From Stenotrophomonas maltophilia (GTDB lineage: Bacteria; Pseudomonadota; Gammaproteobacteria; Xanthomonadales; Xanthomonadaceae): 64,000 nt of DNA. Within the stretch, counting starts at the first letter, position 1. Each line of letters begins with the position of its first letter. Below are positions 28,459 to 37,096 of the stretch, piece by piece. Location of the stretch: positions 1-64,000 of the forward strand of contig DEZI01000021.1 of NCBI GenBank assembly GCA_002364755.1, written 5' to 3'. Both the position numbers and the translations under genes were made by a program. The notes beneath the pieces were generated by a model. It ran no database searches. It was not told where the DNA came from and was given only the letters and a program-made list of their open reading frames with translations.

Positions 28459-28935
28459 TTACGGACGCAGCAGGACCTGGGCGGTTTCGGTGGCCAGGGC
28501 CTGCAGATCGGCAGAACTCGGGCGCACCTGCAGGGCCGGCAGGTTGGTGATGACCTGGTTGGCGACGCTGGTGGCGGCGGCGGCCAGGGTGGCGGCGTAG
28601 CGCTGGGCTTCCAGCTCGGCGGCCAGGGCCACGCGCTGTTCCAGGCTCGGGCGCACTTCGACGGCGGCCAGGGTGGTGATCGGCAGGGCGGCAGCGACCG
28701 GGGCGGCGATGAAGCCGTCGCGCTCGGCCAGCTGGTCGGCGCTGGGGCGCACTTCCACGGTGGCGAGGGTGACGATGCCGCTGGCCTGTTCCCAGGCCTG
28801 CTGGGCCAGCTGGTCGGCGGCCGGGCGGACCTGCACCGTGGACAGGGTCTTGATGGATTCGGAGGCCTGCACCGACGAAACAACCGCGGTGCCGGCAATC
28901 AGGGCAATGGCGATGGCAATGGTCTTGGCGTTCAT
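28459..28935 (-). CDS. Secreted protein with four VRP repeats
   Basis: 158 residues. Sec signal (IAIAIALIAGTAVVSSVQAS), then a mature part built from four related units, each with a V/L-x-VRP core: STVQVRPAADQL, ATVEVRPSADQL, AAVEVRPSLEQR and PALQVRPSSADL, spaced about 30-40 residues apart with Ala-rich helices between. It is probably periplasmic or extracellular. No known family is recognised. It has no close partner: trmL is downstream on the same strand, with a 70-bp gap. Confidence 0.75.
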   Translation of the reverse strand: MNAKTIAIAIALIAGTAVVSSVQASESIKTLSTVQVRPAADQLAQQAWEQASGIVTLATVEVRPSADQLAERDGFIAAPVAAALPITTLAAVEVRPSLEQRVALAAELEAQRYAATLAAAATSVANQVITNLPALQVRPSSADLQALATETAQVLLRP

Positions 28936-29339
28936 GACGGGGCCTGTTTAGTGTTGGTGATCGGTGGTGTGGTAGTAAGGTAGAACACCAATTCGGGGCT
29001 TGCAAGGAAAATTTTCAAATCCTTGCTTTTGTTCAGCATCCAGTCACTTTGATCTGAAGCCCTTCCTGGCGCAGAAAGAACATAGCAATCCCCGTGCCAA
29101 CTACAGGGTATTGATTTAAAAGGGATTTAAGGTATGCGAAGAGTGTCCGCAGGGCGGACACCTGTCCGTTCGAACGGCGTTGGACACTGTCCGGACGATG
29201 AACCGGGCGGCCCGTGACCGGCCTGAAGCGGGCCCGGAAGGCCCTCGGCGGCAGACACCCCCAGTGACTGGTGGCTGATACCGGCCCCCGCGCCCGCGCG
29301 CTAGGATCGCGATTCACCAACGTGACCAAGGATCCGGAA
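28936..29339. other. Gene-free 404-bp region with AT-rich core
   Basis: Between divergent genes. From about 28980 to 29140 the sequence is markedly AT-rich for this genome (for example GATTTAAAAGGGATTTAAGG), suggesting promoter or transferred DNA. A cluster of palindromes lies at 29143-29192. A 42-codon minus-strand frame (29161-29033) runs through it but I do not trust it. No RNA gene is recognised. Confidence 0.6.
29143..29192. promoter_or_regulatory. Cluster of three palindromes built on TGTCCG
   Basis: GTGTCCGC-AGG-GCGGACAC (29143-29161), CCGTTCGAACGG (29166-29177) and GGACACTGTCC (29182-29192) follow one another. All share the TGTCC/GGACA element. They lie 150 bp upstream of the M16 peptidase and could be operators for a dimeric regulator. 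No regulator gene is adjacent. Confidence 0.45.
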
Positions 29340-32189
29340 ATGTCTCTCGCCCTGCGCCCGCGCACCGCGCTGCTGGCCGTCGCCCTCAGTACTGCACTCG
29401 GCACGCTTGCGCCGACCGCCGCACTGGCGGCCAAGCCGACCGCCGCCACCAAGGTCGATATCCCGTTCGAGCAGTTCACCCTGCCCAACGGCCTGCGCGT
29501 GATCGTGCATACCGACCGCAAGGCGCCGATCGTGGCGGTCAACATCTGGTACCACGTGGGCAGCAAGGACGAGCCGGCCGGCCGTACCGGTTTCGCGCAC
29601 CTGTTCGAACACCTGATGTTCCAGAGCAGCGAGAACCACGACGGCGAATACTTCGAGCCCTTCAAGCAGGTCGGTGCCACCGGCCAGAACGGCACCACCA
29701 ACACCGACCGCACCAACTACTTCGAGAACGTGCCCACCACCGCGCTGGACATGGCGCTGTGGATGGAATCGGACCGCATGGGCCACCTCGTCGGTGCGAT
29801 CGACCAGGCGGCGCTGGATGAGCAGCGCGGCGTGGTGCAGAACGAGAAGCGCCAGGGCGAGAACCAGCCCTATGGCCAGGTGTGGGAGAAGATCAACCGT
29901 TCGCTGTATCCGGTCGGCCACCCGTACCACCACAGCGTCATCGGTTCGATGAACGACCTCAACGCCGCCTCGCTGGATGACGTCAAGACCTGGTTCCGTA
30001 CCTGGTATGGCCCCAACAACGCGGTGCTGGTGCTGGCCGGCGACATCGACCTGGCCACCGCCAAGGAAAAGGCCGCCAGGTATTTCGGCAGCATCCCGGC
30101 CGGCCCGACCATGGCCCAGCCGAAGGTGGACGTCGCCAAGCGCGATGCCGACACCCGTGAAGTGATGACCGACAAGGTGCCGCAGGCGCGCATCTACCGC
30201 GCCTGGAACGTGGCCCAGGTCGGCACCACCGACATCGACCAGCTGCAGCTGCTGGGGCAGATCCTCGGAGGCGCCAAGTCCTCGCGCCTGAGCCAGCGCC
30301 TGCAGCACCAGGACAAGCTGGTGGACAACATCAGCGCCGGTGCCTACGCCTCGCAGCTGGGCTCCAACTTCATGGTCATGGCCACCGTGAAGCAGGGCCA
30401 GGACCCGGCCCAGGTCGAGAAGATCATCGATGAGGAGATCGAGCGCCTGCTGAAGGACGGCCCGACCGCCGACGAGCTGTCGCGCGCCAAGACCGGCTTC
30501 CGCGCCGGCTTCATCCGCGGCATCGAGCGCATCGGTGGCTTCGGCGGCAAGGCAGACGCGCTGGCCGAGTGCGCGGTCTACACCGGCGACCCGGGCTGCT
30601 TCCGCACCTCGCTGGCCAACATCGACAAGGCCACCGCCGCCGACCTCAAGCGCGTGGGCGCGCAGTGGCTGGACAAGGGCAGCCACACCCTGGTGGTCGA
30701 GCCGGGTGAGCGCGTCGCGCTGCAGGAAGAAGCCTCGGCCACCCCGAAGCCGTTCAACGTGCCGGCCGTGGACAGCAAGTACAGCACCCTGCCGGAACAG
30801 GTCGACCGCAAGGCCGGCGTGCCGCAGACCCGCGAGTTCCCGCAGCTGAAGTTCCCGGCGCTGCAGCGTGCCACCCTGAAGAACGGCACCACCGTGGTGC
30901 TGGCCGAGCGCCACGAGATTCCGGTGGTGCAGTTCAGCTACCAGTTCCCGGGCGGCTTCACCGCCGACCAGGGCCGCAAGCCGGGCACCGCCAACTTCAC
31001 CATGAACCTGATGACCGAAGGTGCCGGCAAGCTGGGTTCGCTGGCCTTCGCCGATGCGGCCGACGCGCTGGGCGCCAGCCTGGACGCGGGCGCCGGCCTG
31101 GATTCGGTGACCGTCGAACTGTCGGCACTGAAGGAGAACCTGGTGCCGTCGCTGGCGCTGTACCGCGACCTGCTGCGCGAGCCGCGCTTCGAGCAGGGCG
31201 AGATCGACCGGGTCAAGGCCTCGTGGATCGCCGGCATCAAGCAGGAGAAGGTCAACCCGAACGCGGTGGCCATGCGTGTGCTGCCGCCGCTGCTGTACGG
31301 CAAGGGCCACCCGTACGCCATTCCGTTCACCGGCAGCGGTGACGAAGCGGCGATCACCAGCCTGGGCCGTGAAGACCTGGTCGACTTCCACCGCGACTGG
31401 CTGCGTCCGCAGGACGGCACCCTGATCGTGGTCGGTGACACCACCCTGGCCGAGATCGTGCCGCTGCTGGACAAGCAGCTGGGCGACTGGAAGGCCAGCG
31501 GCGATGCACCGGTGATCAAGGCCAGCACCGCCGTGGCCGTGCCGACGGCTCCGCGCGTGTTCCTGATCGACCAGCCAGGTGCAGTGCAGGCCAACCTGTT
31601 CGCAGGCCAGGTGGTGGCGCCGTCCAGCGACCCCGGCTCGACCCGCTTCGACATCGCCAACGGCGTGCTCGGTGGTGACTTCACCTCGCGCCTGAACATG
31701 AACCTGCGCGAGGACAAGCACTGGTCCTACGGTGCCCGTACCAGCGCCAGCAGCACCGTGGGCCAGCGCCCGTGGATGGCGATGGCGCCGGTGCAGATCG
31801 ACAAGACCGGTCCGGCCCTGGCGGAAATGCGCAAGGAGATCGCCGAGTTCGCCGATGGCAGCAAGCCGGCCACCGAGGCCGAGGTCAACCGCATCCGCAA
31901 CATCCAGACCCTGAGCCTGCCGGGTGCCTATGAGACCGCCGCTGCGGTGGCCTCGACCATCGGCAGCATCGTGCAGTTCAAGCGTCCGGACGATTACGTG
32001 GTGCGCCGCAAGGCCGAGATCGAGGCGATGACCCCGGCCCAGGTGCAGCAGGCGGCCGCCGCGATCAAGCCGCAGGGACTGACCTGGGTGGTGGTGGGTG
32101 ACCTCAAGCAGACCGAAGCAGCCGTGCGCGAGCTGAAGCTGGGCGAAGTGACCGTGATCGACGCCGAAGGCAACCCGGTCAAGAAATAA
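29340..32189 (+). CDS. M16 family zinc metallopeptidase (pitrilysin/insulinase-like), two-lobed
   Basis: 949 residues from ATG 29340 with a Sec signal (cleavage after ALA near 30). The inverted zinc motif HLFEH lies near residue 88, with a distal Glu about 76 residues later (ALDEQRGVVQNEKRQ). The second lobe, from about 500, lacks the HxxEH motif, as in two-lobed M16 proteases where it is inactive. Periplasmic location and oligopeptide substrates are expected. A single gene with its own upstream region. Confidence 0.93.
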   Translation: MSLALRPRTALLAVALSTALGTLAPTAALAAKPTAATKVDIPFEQFTLPNGLRVIVHTDRKAPIVAVNIWYHVGSKDEPAGRTGFAHLFEHLMFQSSENHDGEYFEPFKQVGATGQNGTTNTDRTNYFENVPTTALDMALWMESDRMGHLVGAIDQAALDEQRGVVQNEKRQGENQPYGQVWEKINRSLYPVGHPYHHSVIGSMNDLNAASLDDVKTWFRTWYGPNNAVLVLAGDIDLATAKEKAARYFGSIPAGPTMAQPKVDVAKRDADTREVMTDKVPQARIYRAWNVAQVGTTDIDQLQLLGQILGGAKSSRLSQRLQHQDKLVDNISAGAYASQLGSNFMVMATVKQGQDPAQVEKIIDEEIERLLKDGPTADELSRAKTGFRAGFIRGIERIGGFGGKADALAECAVYTGDPGCFRTSLANIDKATAADLKRVGAQWLDKGSHTLVVEPGERVALQEEASATPKPFNVPAVDSKYSTLPEQVDRKAGVPQTREFPQLKFPALQRATLKNGTTVVLAERHEIPVVQFSYQFPGGFTADQGRKPGTANFTMNLMTEGAGKLGSLAFADAADALGASLDAGAGLDSVTVELSALKENLVPSLALYRDLLREPRFEQGEIDRVKASWIAGIKQEKVNPNAVAMRVLPPLLYGKGHPYAIPFTGSGDEAAITSLGREDLVDFHRDWLRPQDGTLIVVGDTTLAEIVPLLDKQLGDWKASGDAPVIKASTAVAVPTAPRVFLIDQPGAVQANLFAGQVVAPSSDPGSTRFDIANGVLGGDFTSRLNMNLREDKHWSYGARTSASSTVGQRPWMAMAPVQIDKTGPALAEMRKEIAEFADGSKPATEAEVNRIRNIQTLSLPGAYETAAAVASTIGSIVQFKRPDDYVVRRKAEIEAMTPAQVQQAAAAIKPQGLTWVVVGDLKQTEAAVRELKLGEVTVIDAEGNPVKK

Positions 32190-32224
32190 GGGATGCGCCT
32201 GCCCGCCCCGGCGGGCAGGTCTCC

Positions 32225-32308
32225 TGTGGCAGCGCCGGGCCATGCCCGGCGGTTTCTCGGCGGCCAGCGATGCCGCGCTGCGCGCTCGCCGGGCACGGCC
32301 CGGCGCAA
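32225..32308. repeat. REP pair of the CGCCGGGCCATGCCCGGCG family
   Basis: A head with AGCGCCGGGCCATGCCCGGC, a spacer and an inverted copy ending GGCCCGGCGC. It follows the M16 stop and may end its transcript. Confidence 0.85.
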
Positions 32309-32391
32309 CCGGGGGCTCCGACCCCACTCCCGGCTACCCCCGATTCAGGCTGTTCAGGCAGAATCGCCCCATACCCTTCCAGGATCTGCCC

Positions 32392-32709
32392 ATGCGCCTT
32401 CTGCTGCTGTCATCCCTGCTGCTCACCGTCACGGCCTGCACCTGGGTGCCGATGGAACCGGCCGGCAAGACCGTGCGCGTGCTCCCGGCGGGCCCGCTGC
32501 CGGCGGGCTGCATCACCAAGGGTGAGGTCGTGGTCACCGTGAAGAGCAAGGTCGGCTTCTACAACCGCAACCCGCTGCGCGTGCAGGAAGAGCTGGAAAC
32601 CCTGGCCCGCAACGAGGCCCCCAGTGCCGGCGCCAATGCCGTGCAGGCCGCTGCGGCCCCGGCCGATGGCAGCCAGCGCTTCGCCGCCTTCCAGTGCCCG
32701 CCGCGCTGA
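32392..32709 (+). CDS. Small DUF4156-like lipoprotein
   Basis: 105 residues: a lipobox (LLTVTAC, Cys16) then a short domain with VRVLPAGPLPAGCITKGEVVVTV and FYNRNPLRVQEELETLARNEA, and a final Cys. This fits the DUF4156 lipoprotein family, which includes the RcsF-like domain pattern of a conserved LARNEAA helix before a Gly-Ala-Asn turn. The function is unknown. A CAGAAT -10-like box is 30 nt upstream and AGGA precedes the ATG. It ends 100 bp before oleA and is on the same strand. Confidence 0.75.
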   Translation: MRLLLLSSLLLTVTACTWVPMEPAGKTVRVLPAGPLPAGCITKGEVVVTVKSKVGFYNRNPLRVQEELETLARNEAPSAGANAVQAAAAPADGSQRFAAFQCPPR

Positions 32710-32767
32710 GCGGGCACCATACGGCCAAGGCTGAATTCGTAAAGATGCGGTTAAAGCCCCGGAGTTA

Positions 32768-32773
32768 TAGAAT
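32768..32773 (+). promoter_or_regulatory. Putative -10 box of oleA
   Basis: TAGAAT (in TATAGAAT) lies 37 nt upstream of the oleA ATG. The -35 region is weak. Confidence 0.45.
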
Positions 32774-32810
32774 AGCGCCCCCTTTTGCCTGAGCCTTGGC
32801 GCTAACCTCG

Positions 32811-33827
32811 ATGCTCTTCAAGAATGTCTCGATCGCCGGCCTGGCACACGTCGACGCGCCGCATACGCTGACGACCAAGGAAATCAACGAACGGCTGCAG
32901 CCGACGTTGGATCGCCTCGGCATCCGCACCGATGTGCTCGGCGATATCGCCGGCATCCACGCCCGCCGCCTGTGGGACCACGGCGTCCTTGCCTCCGATG
33001 CCGCCACCATGGCCGGCCGCAAGGCGCTGGAAGATGCAGGCATCACCGCCGGCCAGGTCGGCCTGCTGGTCAACACCTCGGTCAGCCGCGACTATCTGGA
33101 GCCGTCCACGGCCTCCATCGTCTCCGGCAACCTCGGCGTCAGCGACGAGTGCATGACCTTCGATGTCGCCAATGCCTGCCTGGCCTTCATCAACGGCATG
33201 GACATCGCTGCACGCATGCTCGAGCGCGGTGACATCGACTACGCGCTGGTGGTGGATGGCGAGACAGCCAACCTGGTGTACGAAAAGACCCTGGAGCGCA
33301 TGACCGCCCCGGACGTCACCGCCGACGACTTCCGCAACGAGCTGGCCGCCCTGACCACCGGTTCGGGTGCCGCCGCCATGGTGATGGCGCGCTCGGAGCT
33401 GGTGCCCGACGCCCCGCGCTACAAGGGTGGCGTGACCCGCTCGGCCACCGAATGGAACCAGCTGTGCCTGGGCAACCTGGACCGCATGGTCACCGACACC
33501 CGCCTGCTGCTGATCGAAGGCATCAAGCTGGCGCAGAAGACCTTTGCCGCCGCCAGGATCGCCCTCGGCTGGGCCGTGGAGGAACTGGACCAGTTCGTCA
33601 TCCACCAGGTCAGCCAGCCGCATACCGCCGCGTTCATCAAGAACTTCGGCATCGACCCGAAGAAGGTCATGACCATCTTCGGCGAGCACGGCAACATCGG
33701 CCCGGCCTCGGTGCCGATCGTGCTGAGCAAGCTCAAGCAGCTGGGCAAGCTGAAGAAGGGCGATCGCATCGCACTGCTCGGCATCGGCTCGGGCCTGAAC
33801 TGCTCGATGGCTGAAGTGGTCTGGTAA
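32811..33827 (+). CDS. oleA: OleA thiolase-family enzyme (head-to-head acyl-CoA condensation)
   Basis: 338 residues from ATG 32811, closely matching Xanthomonas OleA through its length (HTLTTKEINERLQPT, NTSVSRDYLEPSTASIVSGN, MTFDVANACLAFING). The nucleophile Cys is residue 123 in this start; the His (FVIHQVSQPHT) and Asn (GEHGNIGPAS) of the thiolase site are present. OleA joins two fatty acyl-CoAs into a 2-alkyl-3-ketoacid, the first step of long-chain olefin synthesis. First gene of the ole cluster. Confidence 0.96.
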   Translation: MLFKNVSIAGLAHVDAPHTLTTKEINERLQPTLDRLGIRTDVLGDIAGIHARRLWDHGVLASDAATMAGRKALEDAGITAGQVGLLVNTSVSRDYLEPSTASIVSGNLGVSDECMTFDVANACLAFINGMDIAARMLERGDIDYALVVDGETANLVYEKTLERMTAPDVTADDFRNELAALTTGSGAAAMVMARSELVPDAPRYKGGVTRSATEWNQLCLGNLDRMVTDTRLLLIEGIKLAQKTFAAARIALGWAVEELDQFVIHQVSQPHTAAFIKNFGIDPKKVMTIFGEHGNIGPASVPIVLSKLKQLGKLKKGDRIALLGIGSGLNCSMAEVVW

Positions 33828-33835
33828 GACCTCCT

Positions 33836-33924
33836 GTAGAGCCGAGCCCATGCTCGGCTCACGCGCCCAGCGCGGTTTCACCGCGGCCTGACCGGAGAGC
33901 AGCCGAGCATCGGCCCGGCTCTAC
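33836..33924. repeat. GTAG-type REP pair within the ole operon
   Basis: GTAGAGCCGAGCCCATGCTC head at 33836 and the inverted end GGCCCGGCTCTAC at 33924, between oleA and oleB. It may shape relative expression of the cistrons. Confidence 0.88.
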
Positions 33925-33955
33925 ACTGCGCCGCGATTCACACTAGGTGCTCCGC

Positions 33956-34846
33956 ATGCGCGATCTTCCCGGTTACCCCGCCCACCCGCAGCGTTTCGAG
34001 GTCCGTCCCGGCCTGTCGATGAGCTATCTCGACGAAGGCCCGCGCGATGGCGAGGTGGTGGTGATGGTGCACGGCAACCCGTCGTGGAGCTATTACTGGC
34101 GCACGCTGGTGGCCGGCCTGTCGGACAGGTACCGCTGCATCGTGCCGGACCACATCGGCATGGGCCTGTCGGACAAGCCCGACGACCAGCGCTACGAGTA
34201 CACCCTGCAGTCGCGCGTGGATGACCTGGAGGCGCTGCTGGAGCATCTGGGCATCACCGGCCCGGTCACCCTGGCCGTGCACGACTGGGGCGGCATGATC
34301 GGCTTCGGCTGGGCGCTGTCGCACCACGCGCAGGTGAAGCGCCTGGTGGTGCTCAACACCGCCGCCTTCCCGATGCCGGCGGCCAAGAAGATGCCGTGGC
34401 AGATCGGGCTGGGCCGCCACTGGAAGATCGGCGAGTGGATCATCCGCACCTTCAATGCGTTCTCGTCCGGTGCCTCGTGGCTGGGCGTGGAACGGAAGAT
34501 GCCGGCCGACGTGCGCCGCGCCTACGTGTCGCCGTACAACAGCTACGCCAACCGCATCAGCACCATCCGCTTCATGCAGGACATCCCGCTGTCGCCGGCC
34601 GACAAGGCCTGGTCGCTGCTGGAGCGTGCCGGCCAGGCGCTGCCGTCCTTCGCCGACCGCCCCGCCTTCATCGGCTGGGGCCTGCGCGACTTCGTGTTCG
34701 ACCACCACTTCCTGGAGGGCTTCCAGGCCGCGCTGCCGAAGGCCCAGGTGCACGCCTTCGAGGATGCCGGGCATTACGTGCTGGAAGACAAGCACGAGGT
34801 GCTGGTGCCGGAAATCCGCGCCTTCCTGGACGCGAACCCGCTCTGA
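33956..34846 (+). CDS. oleB: OleB beta-lactone decarboxylase (alpha/beta hydrolase)
   Basis: 296 residues of the haloalkane-dehalogenase-like alpha/beta hydrolase family. Oxyanion HGNPSWSYYWR near residue 38, nucleophile Asp in AVHDWGGMIGF near 112 and catalytic His in DAGHYVLED near the C-terminus. OleB removes CO2 from the beta-lactone made by OleC to give the cis-olefin. ATG 33956 is favoured over GTG 33947. Located 128 bp after oleA with a REP in between. Confidence 0.93.
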   Translation: MRDLPGYPAHPQRFEVRPGLSMSYLDEGPRDGEVVVMVHGNPSWSYYWRTLVAGLSDRYRCIVPDHIGMGLSDKPDDQRYEYTLQSRVDDLEALLEHLGITGPVTLAVHDWGGMIGFGWALSHHAQVKRLVVLNTAAFPMPAAKKMPWQIGLGRHWKIGEWIIRTFNAFSSGASWLGVERKMPADVRRAYVSPYNSYANRISTIRFMQDIPLSPADKAWSLLERAGQALPSFADRPAFIGWGLRDFVFDHHFLEGFQAALPKAQVHAFEDAGHYVLEDKHEVLVPEIRAFLDANPL

Positions 34847-34869
34847 TGGATGTGCCGAGATCCAGGCCC

Positions 34870-34956
34870 GGGGTCGGATCCCTCTCGCAGAGAGGGCGCT
34901 GACCCCATCCGGGCAATCCGGGGTCAGCGCCGTTTCTGCGAAACGGATCCGACCCC
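34870..34956. repeat. Two adjacent GGGGTC...GACCCC palindromes in opposite orientation
   Basis: Copies at 34870-34906 and 34920-34956 are inverted relative to each other; their stems use CCCTCTCGCAGAGAGGG and CCGTTTCTGCGAAACGG. They lie between convergent oleB and the cysteine-cluster gene. Confidence 0.85.
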
Positions 34957-34961
34957 TGGCA

Positions 34962-35333
34962 TCAGGCCGCGATCGGGTTGTTGTCGCCGCCTTCCCAGTC
35001 CGCCGCGGTCAGCGGGTCCAGGCCATAGGCGATGCGCGCCTTGTCGCACTGCGGGCTGGCCTTGCCGTATTCCCACGACGCATCCACCTCGCGGCACACG
35101 CTGGGCCGGTTGGGGTGGATGGTGCAGCGCGAATACACGCCGATCTGCGCGTCCAGCGCCACGCAGCGCACCGGCTTGGAGTGCGTGCCGCGCATGCACA
35201 GGCGGTGCGGGTCCAGCACTTCGGTCAGCGGGTGCGGCACGCCGCCGGGGGTGACCTCGTCCGATTCCATCCAGTGGAAGGCAACACGGTACTGGGTGCA
35301 GCAGGCGCCGCAGGTCATGCAGGGATGTTGCAT
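34962..35333 (-). CDS. YkgJ-family cysteine cluster protein, antisense within the ole cluster
   Basis: 123 residues from ATG 35333. The family pattern is clear: CMTCGACCTQYR at the N-terminus, RGTHSKPVRCVAL, YSRCTIHPNRPSVCREV, giving a conserved set of cysteines that likely binds zinc or iron-sulfur. Function unknown; members sit in many genomes as single genes. It lies on the minus strand between oleB and oleC, 104 bp from oleC, so it interrupts the ole gene row and must have its own promoter inside it. Confidence 0.85.
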   Translation of the reverse strand: MQHPCMTCGACCTQYRVAFHWMESDEVTPGGVPHPLTEVLDPHRLCMRGTHSKPVRCVALDAQIGVYSRCTIHPNRPSVCREVDASWEYGKASPQCDKARIAYGLDPLTAADWEGGDNNPIAA

Positions 35334-35437
35334 GGGCAAGCCGCCTCGGGCGGCAACGGGAATCGGGAACGAAGCTGCGGATTTTCCACGAAGCGGGCGG
35401 CCGCGCAAGAAATTCCGTAAGCGGCGACAATGAACGG

Positions 35438-37096
35438 ATGAACGGACCCTGCAATATCGCGGCGCGGCTGCCTGAACTGGCCCGCGAACGCCCTGACCAG
35501 ATCGCCATCCGTTGCCCCGGCCGCCGTGGTGCCGGCAACGGCATGGCCGCCTACGACGTGACCCTGGACTACCGCCAGCTGGACGCCCGCAGCGATGCCA
35601 TGGCCGCCGGCCTGGCCGGCTACGGCATCGGCCGCGGCGTGCGTACGGTGGTGATGGTGCGGCCCTCGCCCGAATTCTTCCTGCTGATGTTCGCCCTGTT
35701 CAAGCTGGGCGCGGTGCCGGTGCTGGTCGACCCGGGCATCGACAAGCGCGCGCTGAAGCAGTGCCTGGACGAGGCGCAGCCAGAAGCCTTCATCGGCATT
35801 CCGCTGGCCCACGTGGCGCGGCTGGCGCTGCGCTGGGCGCCGTCGGCCACCCGCCTGGTCACCGTCGGCCGCCGCCTGGGCTGGGGCGGAACCACCCTGG
35901 CTGCGCTGGAGCGCGCCGGTGCCAGCGGCGGCCCGATGCTGGCCGCCACCGATGGCGAGGACATGGCCGCCATCCTGTTCACCAGCGGCTCCACCGGCGT
36001 GCCCAAGGGCGTGGTCTACCGCCACCGCCACTTCGTCGGCCAGATCCAGCTGCTGGGCAGCGCCTTCGGCATGGAGGCCGGCGGCGTCGACCTGCCGACC
36101 TTCCCGCCGTTCGCCCTGTTCGACCCGGCACTGGGGCTGACCTCGGTCATCCCGGACATGGACCCGACCCGGCCGGCGCAGGCCGACCCGGCGCGCCTGC
36201 ACGATGCCATCCAGCGCTTCGGGGCGACCCAGCTGTTCGGTTCGCCGGCGCTGATGCGGGTGCTCGCCAGGCACGGCCGGCCCCTGCCGACGGTGCGCCG
36301 GGTGACCTCGGCCGGTGCGCCGGTGCCGCCGGACGTGGTGGCCACCATCCGCAGACTGCTGCCGGACGACGCGCAGTTCTGGACCCCCTACGGCGCCACC
36401 GAATGCCTGCCGGTGGCCGTGGTCGAAGGCCGCGAACTGGAGCGCACCCGCGCCGCCACCGAGGCCGGTGCCGGTACCTGCGTGGGCAGCGTGGTCGCGC
36501 CCAACGAGGTGCGCATCATCGCCATCGACGATGCGCCGCTGCCCGAGTGGTCGCAGGCCCGCGTGCTGGCCATCGGCGAGGTGGGCGAGATCACTGTGGC
36601 CGGCCCCACCACCACCGATACCTACTTCAACCGCCCGCAGGCCACCGCCGCGGCGAAGATCCGCGAAACCCTGGCCGATGGCAGCACCCGCGTGGTGCAC
36701 CGCATGGGCGACGTCGGCTACTTCGATGCGCAGGGCCGCCTGTGGTTTTGCGGGCGCAAGACCCAGCGCGTGGAAACCGCGCGCGGGCCGCTGTACACCG
36801 AGCAGCTCGAGCCGGTGTTCAACACCGTGCCCGGCGTGGCCCGCACCGCGCTGGTGGGCGTCGGCGCCGCCGGTGCGCAGGTGCCGGTGCTGTGCGTGGA
36901 ACTGCAGTGTGGGCAGTCCGACGGCCCGGCGCTGCAGGAGACCCTGCGCGCGCACGCGGCCGTCCACGCCGCCGAGGCCGGACTGCAGTACTTCCTGGTG
37001 CATCCGGCCTTCCCCGTCGATATCCGTCATAACGCCAAGATCGGCCGCGAGAAGCTCGCCGTCTGGGCCCGCGCCCAACTGGAGAAGCGCGCATGA
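35438..37096 (+). CDS. oleC: OleC beta-lactone synthetase (AMP-ligase family)
   Basis: 552 residues of the acyl-adenylate superfamily. The P-loop-like core LFTSGSTGVPKGVVYRH near residue 180 and the adenylate motif TPYGATECLPV near 318 are clear, as are MGDVGYFD and GRKTQRVE towards the C-terminal domain. OleC uses ATP to close beta-hydroxyacids to beta-lactones; S. maltophilia OleC has been studied. Its TGA overlaps the oleD ATG by four bases. Confidence 0.95.
   Translation: MNGPCNIAARLPELARERPDQIAIRCPGRRGAGNGMAAYDVTLDYRQLDARSDAMAAGLAGYGIGRGVRTVVMVRPSPEFFLLMFALFKLGAVPVLVDPGIDKRALKQCLDEAQPEAFIGIPLAHVARLALRWAPSATRLVTVGRRLGWGGTTLAALERAGASGGPMLAATDGEDMAAILFTSGSTGVPKGVVYRHRHFVGQIQLLGSAFGMEAGGVDLPTFPPFALFDPALGLTSVIPDMDPTRPAQADPARLHDAIQRFGATQLFGSPALMRVLARHGRPLPTVRRVTSAGAPVPPDVVATIRRLLPDDAQFWTPYGATECLPVAVVEGRELERTRAATEAGAGTCVGSVVAPNEVRIIAIDDAPLPEWSQARVLAIGEVGEITVAGPTTTDTYFNRPQATAAAKIRETLADGSTRVVHRMGDVGYFDAQGRLWFCGRKTQRVETARGPLYTEQLEPVFNTVPGVARTALVGVGAAGAQVPVLCVELQCGQSDGPALQETLRAHAAVHAAEAGLQYFLVHPAFPVDIRHNAKIGREKLAVWARAQLEKRA

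Noticed and set aside
29033..29161. Small minus-strand frame starting GTGTCCGC
   Set aside because: It lies in an AT-rich gap, starts inside a palindrome, has no Shine-Dalgarno and shows no family pattern.
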